Part shown: positions 33,755 through 44,016 of the stretch, piece after piece | How the letters are laid out: each line of letters starts with the position of its first letter | Numbering within the stretch: position 1 is the stretch's first letter | From: Oscarella lobularis | Taxonomy: Eukaryota > Porifera > Homoscleromorpha > Homosclerophorida > Oscarellidae | Assembly: GCF_947507565.1 (NCBI RefSeq) | Contig: NC_089182.1 | Span: forward strand, 682,001-746,000 | DNA: 64,000 bases | Direction: 5' to 3' | The notes under the pieces: model-generated | Databases searched by the model: none | Told to the model about the DNA's origin: nothing | What the model saw: the letters and a program-made list of their open reading frames with translations, nothing else | Made by a program: the position numbers and the translations under genes

Positions 33755-36700
33755 ATGTCCGTGCAGAAGAGGCCTACGGTTGTCATTCGGATTCGTCCAA
33801 CGGCTCGATTTGCTTCAGACATAATCAAACTTCATCCCGACGACAAGGTAAAGTCGAAAAAACGTTCGTGAGTGTTTAGTGCATTTCGTGTCGCGCTCAT
33901 TCAGACGGTCACAGTTTGCTATCCCGAAGTAAGCGGTCGAGGATACGTTAACAACCAACCACAAGGTACGTACGCGGCCACTTCGGCTCAGCCGAAAGGG
34001 GCCGGCGTATGGATCAATTAGTTTTGACTTCTGCTTTTAGGGGTTTCCCTCAAAGCGGATAGCGTTCTTCACAATGCTAGTCAAGAGCTTGTTTATGATA
34101 CCTGCGCTCAGAGCGTCGTTTCTGAAGCACTGGACGGCTACAACGGTTTGCGCGAAGACAGCTAAACTCGATTTTTTTATCACGGGGTCGATAGGAACTA
34201 TCATGGCCTATGGTCAAACTGGAGCGGGAAAAACGTTTACAATGACTGGAACGACGGAAAATTTTAAGCACAGGGGAATTATTCCAAGAGCTATCTCAAA
34301 CATTTTTCGCGAAATAGACGAACGGCCAGAACAGTCCGTTTCTGTTCGGTGCGTTCATCTTAGTGTATAGGTTTAATTTTCTAACGTTTCAGGCTCTAGG
34401 GTGTCCTATTTGGAAATTTATAACGAAAGCATGTTTGATCTTTTATCGACGTTGCCCGATGCAGAGAAACTCTCTATGCCGTCAGCAATGAATATTGTTG
34501 AGGTAAGATCCTTAAAAATTGGGTGATAATAAAACAGTCCTATTATGAATTTCAAAGGCTTTTAAATAAAGTGTTTGTACTTTAGGACCAGGGCGCTACA
34601 GTGGTAAAGGGATTGACCATCAGAACCGCTCACAATGAGGAAGAAGCTCTCAATTTACTATTTGAAGTACTGAAATGAGCCACATTAAAATTCAAACTCC
34701 AATTGATTCTTTAGGGTGAAACCAATCGAGCGATTGCAGCTCATTCACTTAATCAGAATTCTTCTCGCTCTCACTGCTTATTTACAATCTACATTGAGGT
34801 AAAGGCGGGCGGTAGGAGACATCTCTAGCTAGCTAACCCTTTCTGTGTGGGGTTCAGTCACGGTCCAGAACGGAAACTTCAGCGCAGTTCACGTTATCCA
34901 AGTTGAACTTGGTTGATCTAGCTGGGTCTGAGCGACTTAAGAAAACCAATGTAGGCACTTAGTGAGGCTTAACACGCTCAGTATGATTGGGGTGAGAATT
35001 CTTTAGTCGGAAGGGGCTACGCAAAGAGAGGCGATGTACATCAACAAATCACTATCGTTTCTGGAACAGGTGCGTGCTACTTTTTATGAGAATGATCTCA
35101 CCTTTCGTTTGCGCCTCAGGTTGTTGTTGCCTTGGGTGAGAGGAATCGAGAACACATACCCTACAGACAGAGCAAGCTCACTCACGTTCTCAAAGACTCT
35201 CTGGGTAAATACATAGTTATATAGTTAGCAGTTCCTAGCTAATTGTGTATGACCAGGAGGGAATTGCAGCACTGTAATGATAGCCAATGTGTGGGGTGAA
35301 CAAGAACAAATTGAAGAGACGGTAGTTAGAACACTCTGGTACATCTACATCTAAGTGTACTATCATCACAATCAGATGTCTACCTTGAGACTGGCTCAGC
35401 GTATGATGCTCGTTAAGAATCCCCTAGTGAGAAACATTCAACAAGATCCCAACGTAGGTCCTACAAATGAAATTGTGTTAGCCATTTATATCTGGTCGTC
35501 TTTAGCTTCTGATCAAACAGTATGAAAAGGAAATCAGAACTTTGAAGCAAGAACTGGCAATGCACAACGTGTTGGTCAGTAGAAGAATTCCTCGAGGATC
35601 TATGTGCATTTCTTCACTTTCCAGGCTAATCGCGGTCAAATTAGCTATGATGCAGTGACGGAAGCGGAACGTTATGAAATTCAGCAGCAAGTCCGCCGAT
35701 ATTTAGATGGCTCTCTTTCCGACATAGAGGTAGCCAGTAAATTATTGCGAAGGCTGTTACTTCTGACGTCAAATACTACGTAGGTATTCAGCCTGCGACA
35801 AATTCACGAAACTTTTGTTCAGTTCAAGAGCGTAGTCAGGTAAATGCCTTTTACTTACATGTACGCTGCAGGCTTGAAGACGAGCACACTTGTAGTTCAA
35901 TCTTAGAACGTTCTTATAGAATGTATTTATTTGTATGCCTTTTTCTTCTTCCTGTCTTCAGATCCCTCGAAAGTGACATTGAAACGAAACTAAAACAAAA
36001 GTACCCTGAAGCCAAAACGTCGTCAGCTGATCCCAAAGGAACTGAAAAGGTATACCGTATATATTCGTTGCTATCCGTCAAACCAATAAAGAACAATATG
36101 CAGAATGCATCGGGTCCTTCTGAGTACGGTGAAGGCTACGTGGGCGACATAGACGGTCAAGGATTTGGCGTCGGAGTGGTAAGCAGAGATTAGGCAATCA
36201 GCATCAGTCGAATTTGTAATTTGTACAGGCACCGTCAAGTGTCAGAGCTGCAGCATCTTCCGTAGTCACGGCGAGAAAGCTCAAGAGTAGAAAAGGCCGG
36301 GAAGTGTAAGAAGCAGTCGACTGACACCATTTTTTCTTTGCCTCACTTTGTGAGTCGATCTTAGAACCAGTGGCTTATCGCGAGATCAGCTCCATTCAGA
36401 AGCGCCGTCAGTAGCACTCATTCCCGGAAACATAGCTGAAGAGACCGACGGAGACGAAAAAGGCGGCGAAGTTCCAAGGCCCTCGACCCCTCCTTCGAAA
36501 GACGAAGCCTTCGAGGAGTTCAAACGCGAGAAGGGAAGCGAAATACAGCGAATACTTACCGAAAACAAGGCCACGCTTAACGAGAAGAAAAAATCGGCGC
36601 ACAACTTGTCGCGCTCGGTGAACGTGGCCAAGAAAGAAATCGACGAGATGCGAGCGATTATCGACGAGAAGGAACGCGAACGACTCGAACAGGACGACGC

Positions 36701-37352
36701 AGGCGAGGAGGTCATCGACGAGGAAGAATTTGCCGCTCTGAAAAAATTGAAAGAGGTGAGCGACGGAGAGTTTTTTACGCAATGACGACGATGACGATTT
36801 TTAGTTGAAAGTTCGCTATCGTGTTGACTATGACGACTTGAAGACGGTGAAGTCGGAGATACAGTACTGCCAGAAACTGGTCGATCAGTGTCGTCAGCGA
36901 TTGTTGAGCGAGTTCGAGAAGTGGTACAACGATTCCTATCTCTTGCCCGAAGATCATCATCAGCATGAGCTTGCCGGAAAGGAATCAGTCGCTTCCGTTC
37001 TGGTATACTTTTTTTCTTATGACGTCTCGTCTCTATTCCAAACTGTTTAGCCTGAGGAAGAGCAAGATCGATTGGATCGTCTTCACGCCCAAAAAACCAT
37101 GGTAAAAAAAGAAAATTCTCGCTCGTGTCTTCGTTGTTTTGAATTGGGATGACTTGGTTAGGAGGATCCCGAGGCAGCTGCTTTCTACAATGCCAAATTG
37201 CGCACGGAACGACGAGTAATGCCTTTTTTAGCCACTTTGACGATGTCGTGATTTTGTTGTAGGGTTTCTTGGGTCCTGCTTCGAAGAAAAAGCCGGGGAT
37301 GGTCACGCAGACTGTCAGAAATAAGCCGCCGACCACTCTGACGGTGACTTGA
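33755..37352 (+). CDS. KIF9: Kinesin-9 motor protein KIF9
   Basis: KIF9 (KLP1 in Chlamydomonas) is a central-pair-associated kinesin that regulates ciliary beating. The start MSVQKRPTVVIRIRPTARF opens the motor domain. The nucleotide-binding P-loop GQTGAGKTFTMTG is at about 34212. Switch I reads NSSRSHCLFTIYIE, switch II NLVDLAGSERL, and the microtubule-binding stretch YRQSKLTHVLKDSLGGNCSTVM. The neck and coiled-coil part includes IKQYEKEIRTLKQELAMHNVL and GQGFGVGVAPSS. The conserved C-terminal region has EEFKREKGSEIQRI, EEEFAALKKLKELK, LVDQCRQRLLSEFEKWYND and FYNAKLRTERRGFLGPASKKKPG. The stop is at 37350-37352. It has about 15 short introns and shares an upstream region with CFAP65. Confidence 0.94.
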
Positions 37353-37410
37353 GTGCTATATTAAACTGCTGCGTAGAGAAAAAATGAAGCACTTGAGATT
37401 CACACGGGCT

Positions 37411-37847
37411 TTAGGGAGAGGCAATCTCTTTGGGGGCCCCCTTTTGTCGCTGGACCAACAGACCTTTTGCTGTAGTCGTGCGTTGCTTTTTTAGGCCTTT
37501 GTTGAGCTTTTCGGGTGCAATGCGTTCGTCAAAGTTGTTTCTGCCGCCGCCGCATGGTCCGCTGGTTTCTTCGATATCGGCTCCTGGGCGACTTTGCGCC
37601 GACTTTGTGCATCAAATCGCGTCTTCGCCAGTTGGTTGTAGGGCTCTACGCCACTAGATGGAGTCTGCACGCCGGAGAGAAGGCAAAAAAGGGAGGAGCG
37701 ATTGTAGCAATGTACGGGCACTCGGAAAGCAGATTCAAATGCGTGCGATTACAGATAGAGTCCATTGAAGAGAGTAGTCTAAAGTATAAAGACCCGATAA
37801 AAGACTATTAAAGTGAACGAAAACGAAGGACCACGAGGAGCCGCCAT
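37411..37847 (-). CDS. Possible small gene, unresolved
   Basis: Coding-like sequence runs antisense just after KIF9, but the model is uncertain. An ATG at 37845-37847 in good context (ACAATGGCGGCT) opens MAAPRGPSFSFT. After an acceptor at about 37672 (ggcgtgcag) the frame reads TPSSGVEPYNQLAKTRFDAQSRRK. Two overlapping frames follow: one ends HPKSSTKA, the other runs GADIEETSGP and FDERIAPEKLNKGLKKQ and stops at 37411-37413. Which is used depends on an unidentified splice or a frameshift. No known domain is recognised. It could be a degraded gene in a zone of duplication decay. Confidence 0.25.
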
Positions 37848-38344
37848 TGTTTTAGCGCCAATTTCGACCACGGTACGTCACCGTAAAGAACACGAGAAAA
37901 ATTGGCGCGAATTTTCTCGACGAACCAGCGACTCGTTGCCCCGGTGAATTCAAGACAATGCCGTCACCAACGGATATTGCATAACGATTGCATCAGCTTT
38001 CGTATAAAAGCGGCTGCACGCGGCGCACAGCTTCAGTTCTGGCTAGGTGGGGAAAGCCTAAAGGGCGGAACCCTGGAAGTCGTCGGCGTTGGGAAAGCCA
38101 TGGTCATGTCAACATCAAACGTGCTCAGCCGGTTGCCAATCCTTGCTGAAGCTGTAAGGTGCAGTGGATGAGCGTCGCGCGAGTTCTTCTCGTGGCGCGC
38201 GATTGGCACTGGGAAAGTCATAAAAGGTCCGTTGGATTTCATATATTGAGAAAAACAGTATAAGAGAAGAACAGAGAGACAGGGAACAACAGCAAAGGAC
38301 GAAAAACAACAACAGCTAAAACATAAATACATACAAGGGAGGGG
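37848..38344. other. Non-coding gap, nothing identified
   Basis: A 497-bp stretch between the possible small antisense gene and the retroelement remnant. A plus-strand frame at 37902-38171 opens from TTG, not ATG, and has no recognisable domain. The part adjoining the remnant (38240-38340) is A-rich on the plus strand and may be its 3' untranslated sequence. Confidence 0.4.
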
Positions 38345-39310
38345 TTAATGGGTATTGGAATTGCAGCGTGTGCTAGCCACCGCCGCAAGACTAAGGGAGG
38401 CTGTCTGACTAGGCAAGATCTTCTTAACCTTGTTGATAACGATTCTGGCATTTTGTCGTTGTAGGACGGACGAGATTCGGTTGCGCCAGTAATGGGCGAA
38501 CGCAGATCGGTCCTCCAAGAAATCGACCGAAGGGCGGCGTCCAATGTCGCGGAAAAGCTCAATCGCCTTCTCGCTCCACCTGCCAAACGCCTCAGCAACC
38601 ACTGGTTGGAATAGATAGCCAAGAGATGTAGCTGACTCCGAATATTTGATCGCTTTTTCTTCATCTCGCCTCGATGCCGCAGCACCGGAAGAATCCGCCG
38701 AATGTGACAGAAAAGCCGGTACTTGCGGATTCACGACACTTATGTCCAGAAGGAGCTTTTTGCCGTCTTTGTAATTATAGACACTAATATCTGCGCGTCT
38801 CTTGTCGGGAAACTCATGCAACTTTTCGAGCTCGCACTGGAATCCGACAGATCTTAGCATAGCCGTCCAGGCGTATTGAACCGCGTCGTGCCGACGCATT
38901 CCCCCACCATCTTTTGGACAGGTGAGGATATGATAACCGGTAGGGTTAGAGACGGAGCCACAATTACATTTTTGGATCTCACGAAGAAGAGGAACCGGAA
39001 GGCCAAGGCGAAGAGCAACCGCTGTCTGGAATTCGGCATTGGTGAAGGACACACCTTGCGACGACGGAACCGAATCCAGCCATGCCCCTGCCTCAGAGCT
39101 CCCAGCACTTCTGATCCTGGCTTTTGACGATTTGTTAGAGATCTCCAAAAGGGACGACAACGCCAACGTGCTTACGAGCGACGACAGGCGCTTTTGGAGC
39201 TTGTGTGATACGTCCGGAAGCTGCTCGACGGAAACAATGTCAGTGCTACCTCCTTGGATGGCTTGGGTCGCGAAGCCTGGCGTCCGCGTTATACCGAGTT
39301 GGCGTCAGGC
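38345..39310 (-). mobile_element. Retroelement ORF C-terminal remnant (zinc knuckle plus restriction-like nuclease)
   Basis: An open frame of about 320 residues on the minus strand, with no ATG at its left limit, resembles the C-terminal part of non-LTR retroelement polyproteins. It has a CxC...H...C knuckle (CNCGSVSNPTGYHILTCP), then a RHDAVQYAWTAML helix, then R-A-D-I-S...LLLDISVVNP, fitting the spaced acidic residues of the restriction-like endonuclease in R2/NeSL-type elements. The reverse transcriptase itself is missing in this window, so this is a 5'-truncated copy. The C-terminal part, DEEKAIKYSESATSLGYLF, is typical of the same proteins. The frame is intact over this stretch, which suggests relatively recent insertion. 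Confidence 0.65.
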
Positions 39311-40282
39311 TCAGATCAGTTCACTTTCCCGCCAAAGAAACGTGTGGGGGGCCCAGTGTCTCGTGGCTGTTTCTCACTCGGCTTAGTGACCTATAGCCTA
39401 AGATGACCTGACTTCCCAGACCAAATTCAAAGCACGTACAAGTTGACCTCTGGCTGTGTGTGGACTCGCGTTCGGCGCCTTCCCTCAACCCGGTAGTCCC
39501 GCTTCCTCTCAAGCGAAGGACTATGGCCCCATGGGTCGCGGTGCAACGAGGTCGGGGGGACGGTGTGGGAGAGCCGTTCTCGATCCTAGGCCGCACCGTC
39601 GTGGTTTGAGCCTATGATGCTACGGCTCGCTCTCAAATATTTTTGGGCTACTCAGCGTTCGAACCTCCGCGCGGTGTAGCCTGGATTACGCCAATGCGAA
39701 CGCAGGACAAAAAGGTACGTACGCGGATAGATCGAACAGATGATGTCTTTTGTTTTTTAGGTGCTTTTCGATCGATCTTCACTGAAAGAGCGCGGGCGAG
39801 ACGAAGAATCCAGTGTCGAAGCACGTGTAGAGATTAGAGCATGCTTAATTAATTAATCGAGCGTTTGTGGACGCACGTTTGCTCAGATTAAACTTAAATT
39901 TACTGTACTGTGCCCATTTCTCTCCGCATAATAAATTTCGCGTGCCGGCCCGCATCCGGGCGGTCTTCTTAGACTTTTCGCCAATCCGTGGTTGAACTGC
40001 GCGTTTCGTTGGAGCCTCCGTCTTGTTTTGTCTGAACGTTCAAAAAGGGGATCGTGTACGTCACGACGTCGAGGCGTCTCTCGCACCCTCCGAACGATCG
40101 AAAAGCGACTCTCGGCTGCATTCCGTTACGGTGCGAACGCTGCCTACGGAAGATCGACCTACAGAAAATCTTTATGTCGTCGAACATGGCACTTTCGACT
40201 CTGTGTTGTCCAGGGATATTTTTTTCAGCAGCTTGGTTGACTAGCGTAGGCCTATATATGGTAATCGAAAAATTTACGTGAT
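39311..40282. other. Decayed intergenic zone
   Basis: About 970 bp without a supported gene. The part to about 39640 is GC-rich and may belong to the retroelement. An ATG at 39693 with a plausible 45-nt intron (39714-39760) would encode only about 37 residues. A plus-strand frame to 40244 has no recognised domain. TTAATTAA runs occur at about 39845. Confidence 0.35.
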
Positions 40283-40380
40283 ATTCAATCATTATTTCCC
40301 ACGTGACTATTTATTGGAAACTGCACAGAATGGCGAACGTCGCCGTGAATGTTTCCCGTGCCTTCAAGCTTCTGATTTGA
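40283..40380 (+). pseudogene. Decayed 5' fragment of the C19orf12-like gene
   Basis: This stretch matches the region around the start of the gene at 43339, beginning in the 5' flank (ATTATTTCCCACGTGACTAT against ATTATTTGCCATGTGACTAT) and continuing into MANVAVNVSRAFKLL. After 16 codons it meets a TGA and similarity ends. It is a truncated duplicate, with no sign of further exons. Confidence 0.8.
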
Positions 40381-40671
40381 AAAGGACGCTCACCCAATAA
40401 TAATGGGGGTACACGTATGATGTGTAAGATCTACATTCAACGCATTTGTCATTCACTGATAATACGTGTTGTAGTATGATGCACTTCGCCTGCCTCTAGC
40501 AGCAGCCTGAGCGTGACGAGAAACCTGTGCTCAAAAAAAAGTTGCAGTACGGTATTTGAGAAAGGCCCCTAATTTGGTTCCACCCACTGCGACGTCTGAA
40601 TAAGACCCACGTAGTGCTTATTCAAATATTATTGCAGTGCATCCACATCCACCGTGGACATCGACCCCGTA

Positions 40672-42811
40672 ATGTCAAGCAGCCAAAACGACGAAAGTAC
40701 TAATCCCGTACTGAACTCGAGACCCAATTATCATAGCGGTCGCGCCGGAACCATTGTCCTGTCTATCGGTCTACTTCTGCTGTTTGTTGCTACTTCTGCC
40801 CCCGTGTACGTTTATTACGTCGTACCGTGGGGAAACTATGTAAGTGACGATATGTGATTCAAACTGCACGTAGGAAGAGTAAAGACTCAAATTGAAACTG
40901 CTACGGCTAATTTCTGTTTCTCTTTAGGGTATCGACACGTCCGACCTCGCAACTGCTTCTTGTGGGTCACAATCAACTACTGAAGCTGTCTCTGTAAAGG
41001 TGCTAGCTGAATCTGCGTGCAGTTCCGTGTTTCCAAGGTGGAGTCAAAGCGAAACCGAACTAAATGGGACATCTCATGCTGAAAGCACGAGAAACATTTC
41101 CGTCTCTGGATGCGGAAGCTATTCCAGAGGGGAGGGTGACTTACAGACACTCCTAAAATTAGCCAAACAACTTTCAATAGGCACTTCATGCATCCAAAAA
41201 ATCACGCCTCTCTTCTGCTTCTACGCGTTCAAAGATTGCGATAATTTCACCCGTTCTGCAGAACCCAGTACCAGCTACGAAATCTGCGCAGCGCTTGCAA
41301 ATCCCGAGTGTGAAACTTTGAGAGGACTTTGGAGTAATTTGGAAACTTATAACAACTATAACCCTAGTTGCTTAACTGTGCCAAAATGCGGAAATCTTTC
41401 TCGAATCTCTCTAGTTATGACCAATGACTCTAAACCTATGGACTGCCAAGAGCCCCTGGTGCCATCAAAAAGTAAATTAGCTAATGGGTTCTGCTCTCCT
41501 CCTTGTGACTCTAAAGAATGGAAGACGACAATCAGTTCCACTAGTTTTTACAGTACTCTATACGTTTCTATCGCGTTTTGCTGGATTTGTCTTATTACGA
41601 CGCTGATAACCTATGTCAAAGTAAAGGAACTGTAAGCTAAAACAATATCATAGACATGCACTGTACATATGATTGCTGTAATTGTAGCTTCTCGTATCAT
41701 TGCGTAGCGGGATTTTTCTGTGCTTTTTCCCTATCACTATTTGGTAAGACTTCGTAAGCTTCTGAGATTAAATAATAAATATTTTGATCTCTTTACAGTG
41801 GCTGCAATAACTATTCCAGTTTTTGCGGGTCAGAACAAGGTATACTGCAAGCACAAAGATCTCCTCAGTTCATGGCAAGATTCCACTACGCTCTGCCACG
41901 TCCAAGGTAACAACAAATACATTGTATTTATCAAACTGAATCATTTTTGTTCTTTTTTTACTGTTAGGATCAATTGGTCACTTTAGCTACGTCTCGTCTC
42001 TAATTTGGTGGTTGAGCTCAGTCTATAATATTCTTGTGGCCGTATGGAAGACAACCAATGGGAGCGAGCAAAATAAAAAAGCGCGATTCTTTCTTCAATT
42101 AGTTCTATCTCTCATTATTCCGGGAGGTTTGGTTGCTGCCTCTTTCGTGCTTGGCCAGGGTTATACAAATACTACAGTGTTTTCAGTAATGTGCTCACCT
42201 ACAACTCTCTTTGCAACCTTCTACACCCTCATATTGCCAAGCTCCCTTATCACTTTCATTGGTACCGTCATGTCAACCTTTGTGATATACAGGTTGTTTA
42301 TAGTAAGAGATTCGTCCACACACGTACTGTAAACCTAAATAATTTTTGTGATTAGGCAAAGAAATTTCAGCGTCTTTCTTTGGGTGCTCAAACTAATTCG
42401 TCGGCGTATAAAAGTTATTCGACTATTCAGAGAAGATTTTTTCTTCTCTCTTTTCTGATGCCTTTGGCTTTCAGCTCTATTACGATTTCAACTATAGTTT
42501 ACGGACGATCCTATTTGAAATACGTTAGAGACTTTGTTAGAAATATCGCCTGTTCAAATAACCCAAACCCAGCGACAGCTAGTCACTGTAAAAATGAACT
42601 TGTCACAACGGATGCAGCTGTTGTGTCTCTTGTTGACATTATTCTCTTTGATGTAGTTGTCTTTGCAGTTGCACTTCACTGTCTCCTTCCCAAGCCAGCA
42701 AGAGCATATTGGCTACAAGTTTGGAGGAAATTTCGTAATGTCACTCAGGGAGCCTGCTCGACAGCTACTAGAGTCAACAGAGGGAAGCCACTGGAATTGA
42801 CAGTTGAATGA
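40672..42811 (+). CDS. Frizzled-like seven-TM receptor with cysteine-rich domain
   Basis: A class F-type receptor of 608 residues in six exons (40672-40839, 40928-41631, 41688-41743, 41799-41906, 41968-42302, 42356-42811), all in phase. An upstream in-frame GTG at 40654 was rejected in favour of ATG at 40672. About 27 polar residues precede a hydrophobic segment (IVLSIGLLLLFVATSAPVYV), an uncleaved-anchor-like start rather than a classical signal peptide. The ectodomain has about 13 cysteines, including a Frizzled-CRD-like run SCIQKITPLFCFYAFKDC then EICAALANPEC. Seven helices follow; TM3 has LIWWLSSVYNILVAVWK, matching the Frizzled WW motif. The canonical KTxxxW after TM7 is absent; KPARAYW stands there. 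It could bind Wnt or be a divergent Frizzled-like protein. Confidence 0.82.
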
Positions 42812-43014
42812 ATGAATGACTCAACGATAAATGAGTGACATTTTTCTGAATGGTTATAAAGTAGACTGTGAGTAGTGGCAGTCATAGCAATTCTAATGTG
42901 AGATAAAAGGGCCTCTGCAACTAACTTTGAAACACCCCAAGGAAATTCCAGTGTAGACCCTAACATGAGCCTACGTCCAACCCTATATTATGCGGCCAGA
43001 AAGCGTCGGTAGAA

Positions 43015-43254
43015 AGAAAATTCTCCCTCGTGTCTTCGTTGTTTTGAATTGGGATGACAGACTAGGAGGACCTCGAGGGAGCTAAAATGCCAAGTTGCGC
43101 ACAGAACAACGAGTAATACCTTTTACAGTCGCTTTCACGAGATTGTGATCTTGTTGTAGGGTTTCTTGGGTCCTGCTCAGAAGAAAAGCCGGCGATGGTC
43201 ACGCCGACTGTCAGAAATAAGCCACCTACCCACTCTGACCCTCTGACGGTGACT
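43015..43254 (+). pseudogene. Decayed duplicate of the KIF9 3' end
   Basis: This segment aligns across its length with 37111-37352, including two KIF9 introns and the terminal exon. GGGTTTCTTGGGTCCTGCT and ATGGTCACGC then GACTGTCAGAAATAAGCC are shared. Substitutions and small indels break the frame, for example in the exon matching FYNAKLRTERR and in an inserted repeat of TCTGACCC. There is no motor domain nearby, so it is a non-functional fragment. Confidence 0.88.
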
Positions 43255-43338
43255 TGCGTTGCCTGCGGGTTGCCTGCTAGATTCGTGCACATTGATAATT
43301 ATTTGCCATGTGACTATCGACCAGAAAAACTGCACAAA

Positions 43339-43743
43339 ATGGCGGACGTCGCCGTGAATGTTCCCCGTGCCTTGAAGCTCCTGAACGACCTTGCGCGCGT
43401 GCACCCCGACCTCGAAATGACCGTAAGGCAGTCTGCAAGAGGTGGCTTGTTGGCCGGAATCGGGGCCGCCGTCGGCGGACTGCTCCTCGGACAGAAGGGA
43501 ATACTTGCGGGCGGCGCCTTGGGCGGGGCAGTGGCAATGGCCACTTCAGAGGATTTCAAACCTGTGTGGAAAATCGTTGAAGAGATGTCGCCGTCGGAGC
43601 GTAGGAAGTTGGCTTTGCTTTTTGTCAGGAAATGCGCTGAGTTCGGCATCAACTACCTGATAACTAACGGAGACGAAGTGTCTTTCAACGTTGGTGAGAG
43701 GCTTTTGAAGGTCGCCATGGAAGCTATGGGATACTGTACGTGA
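43339..43743 (+). CDS. C19orf12: C19orf12-like membrane-associated protein
   Basis: A single-exon protein of 134 residues related to human C19orf12, a mitochondrial, ER and lipid-droplet-associated protein mutated in a neurodegenerative iron-accumulation disease; its biochemical function is unclear. The start at 43339 (MADVAVNVPRALKLL) was chosen over a longer open frame because the upstream sequence is KIF9-derived debris. Residues 33-65 form a glycine-rich hydrophobic hairpin (GLLAGIGAAVGGLLLG...GILAGGALGGAVA), the family hallmark, with the glycine zipper intact. It is followed by FKPVWKIVEEMSPSERRKL, matching FKPVPQILMELPPAEQQRL in order. A broken copy lies at 40283-40380. Confidence 0.85.
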   Translation: MADVAVNVPRALKLLNDLARVHPDLEMTVRQSARGGLLAGIGAAVGGLLLGQKGILAGGALGGAVAMATSEDFKPVWKIVEEMSPSERRKLALLFVRKCAEFGINYLITNGDEVSFNVGERLLKVAMEAMGYCT

Positions 43744-44016
43744 GCGTAGCAGTAGTCTCTTGAAGCACGGAAAGTGTCGTGTTTGTCACTCTAACCCGGA
43801 TGATCGAGACATAACCTACAAACATTTTAGCGAAAAATCGTCTCGCAAACGTCTCGCATTCTAAAAATAATCATACACTTAAAATTGCTTAAATATTGTA
43901 CTCACGAGCCAGCATGCTACAAAATAAAGTACACTACGTACGGGCGTTGTCCCCATAAAGAAAAAATTTTAAAACATACGCTAAACATAAACGACACGAT
44001 TTGCTCTGCTCTTGCA

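Noticed and set aside
37902-38171. Plus-strand frame with an Alba-like EVVGVGKAM segment.
   Set aside because: It starts at TTG, lacks the rest of the Alba domain, and no exon borders support it.
39643-39840. Possible gene with exon MRTQDKK and a 45-nt intron.
   Set aside because: The splice signals look good but the product is about 37 residues, unconserved by eye, and lies in a decayed zone.
40023-40244. Plus-strand frame ending LYVVEHGTFDSVLSRDIFFSSLVD, suggesting a cyclic-nucleotide-binding fold.
   Set aside because: Only one short stretch is reminiscent; the glycine and arginine of the phosphate-binding cassette are absent.
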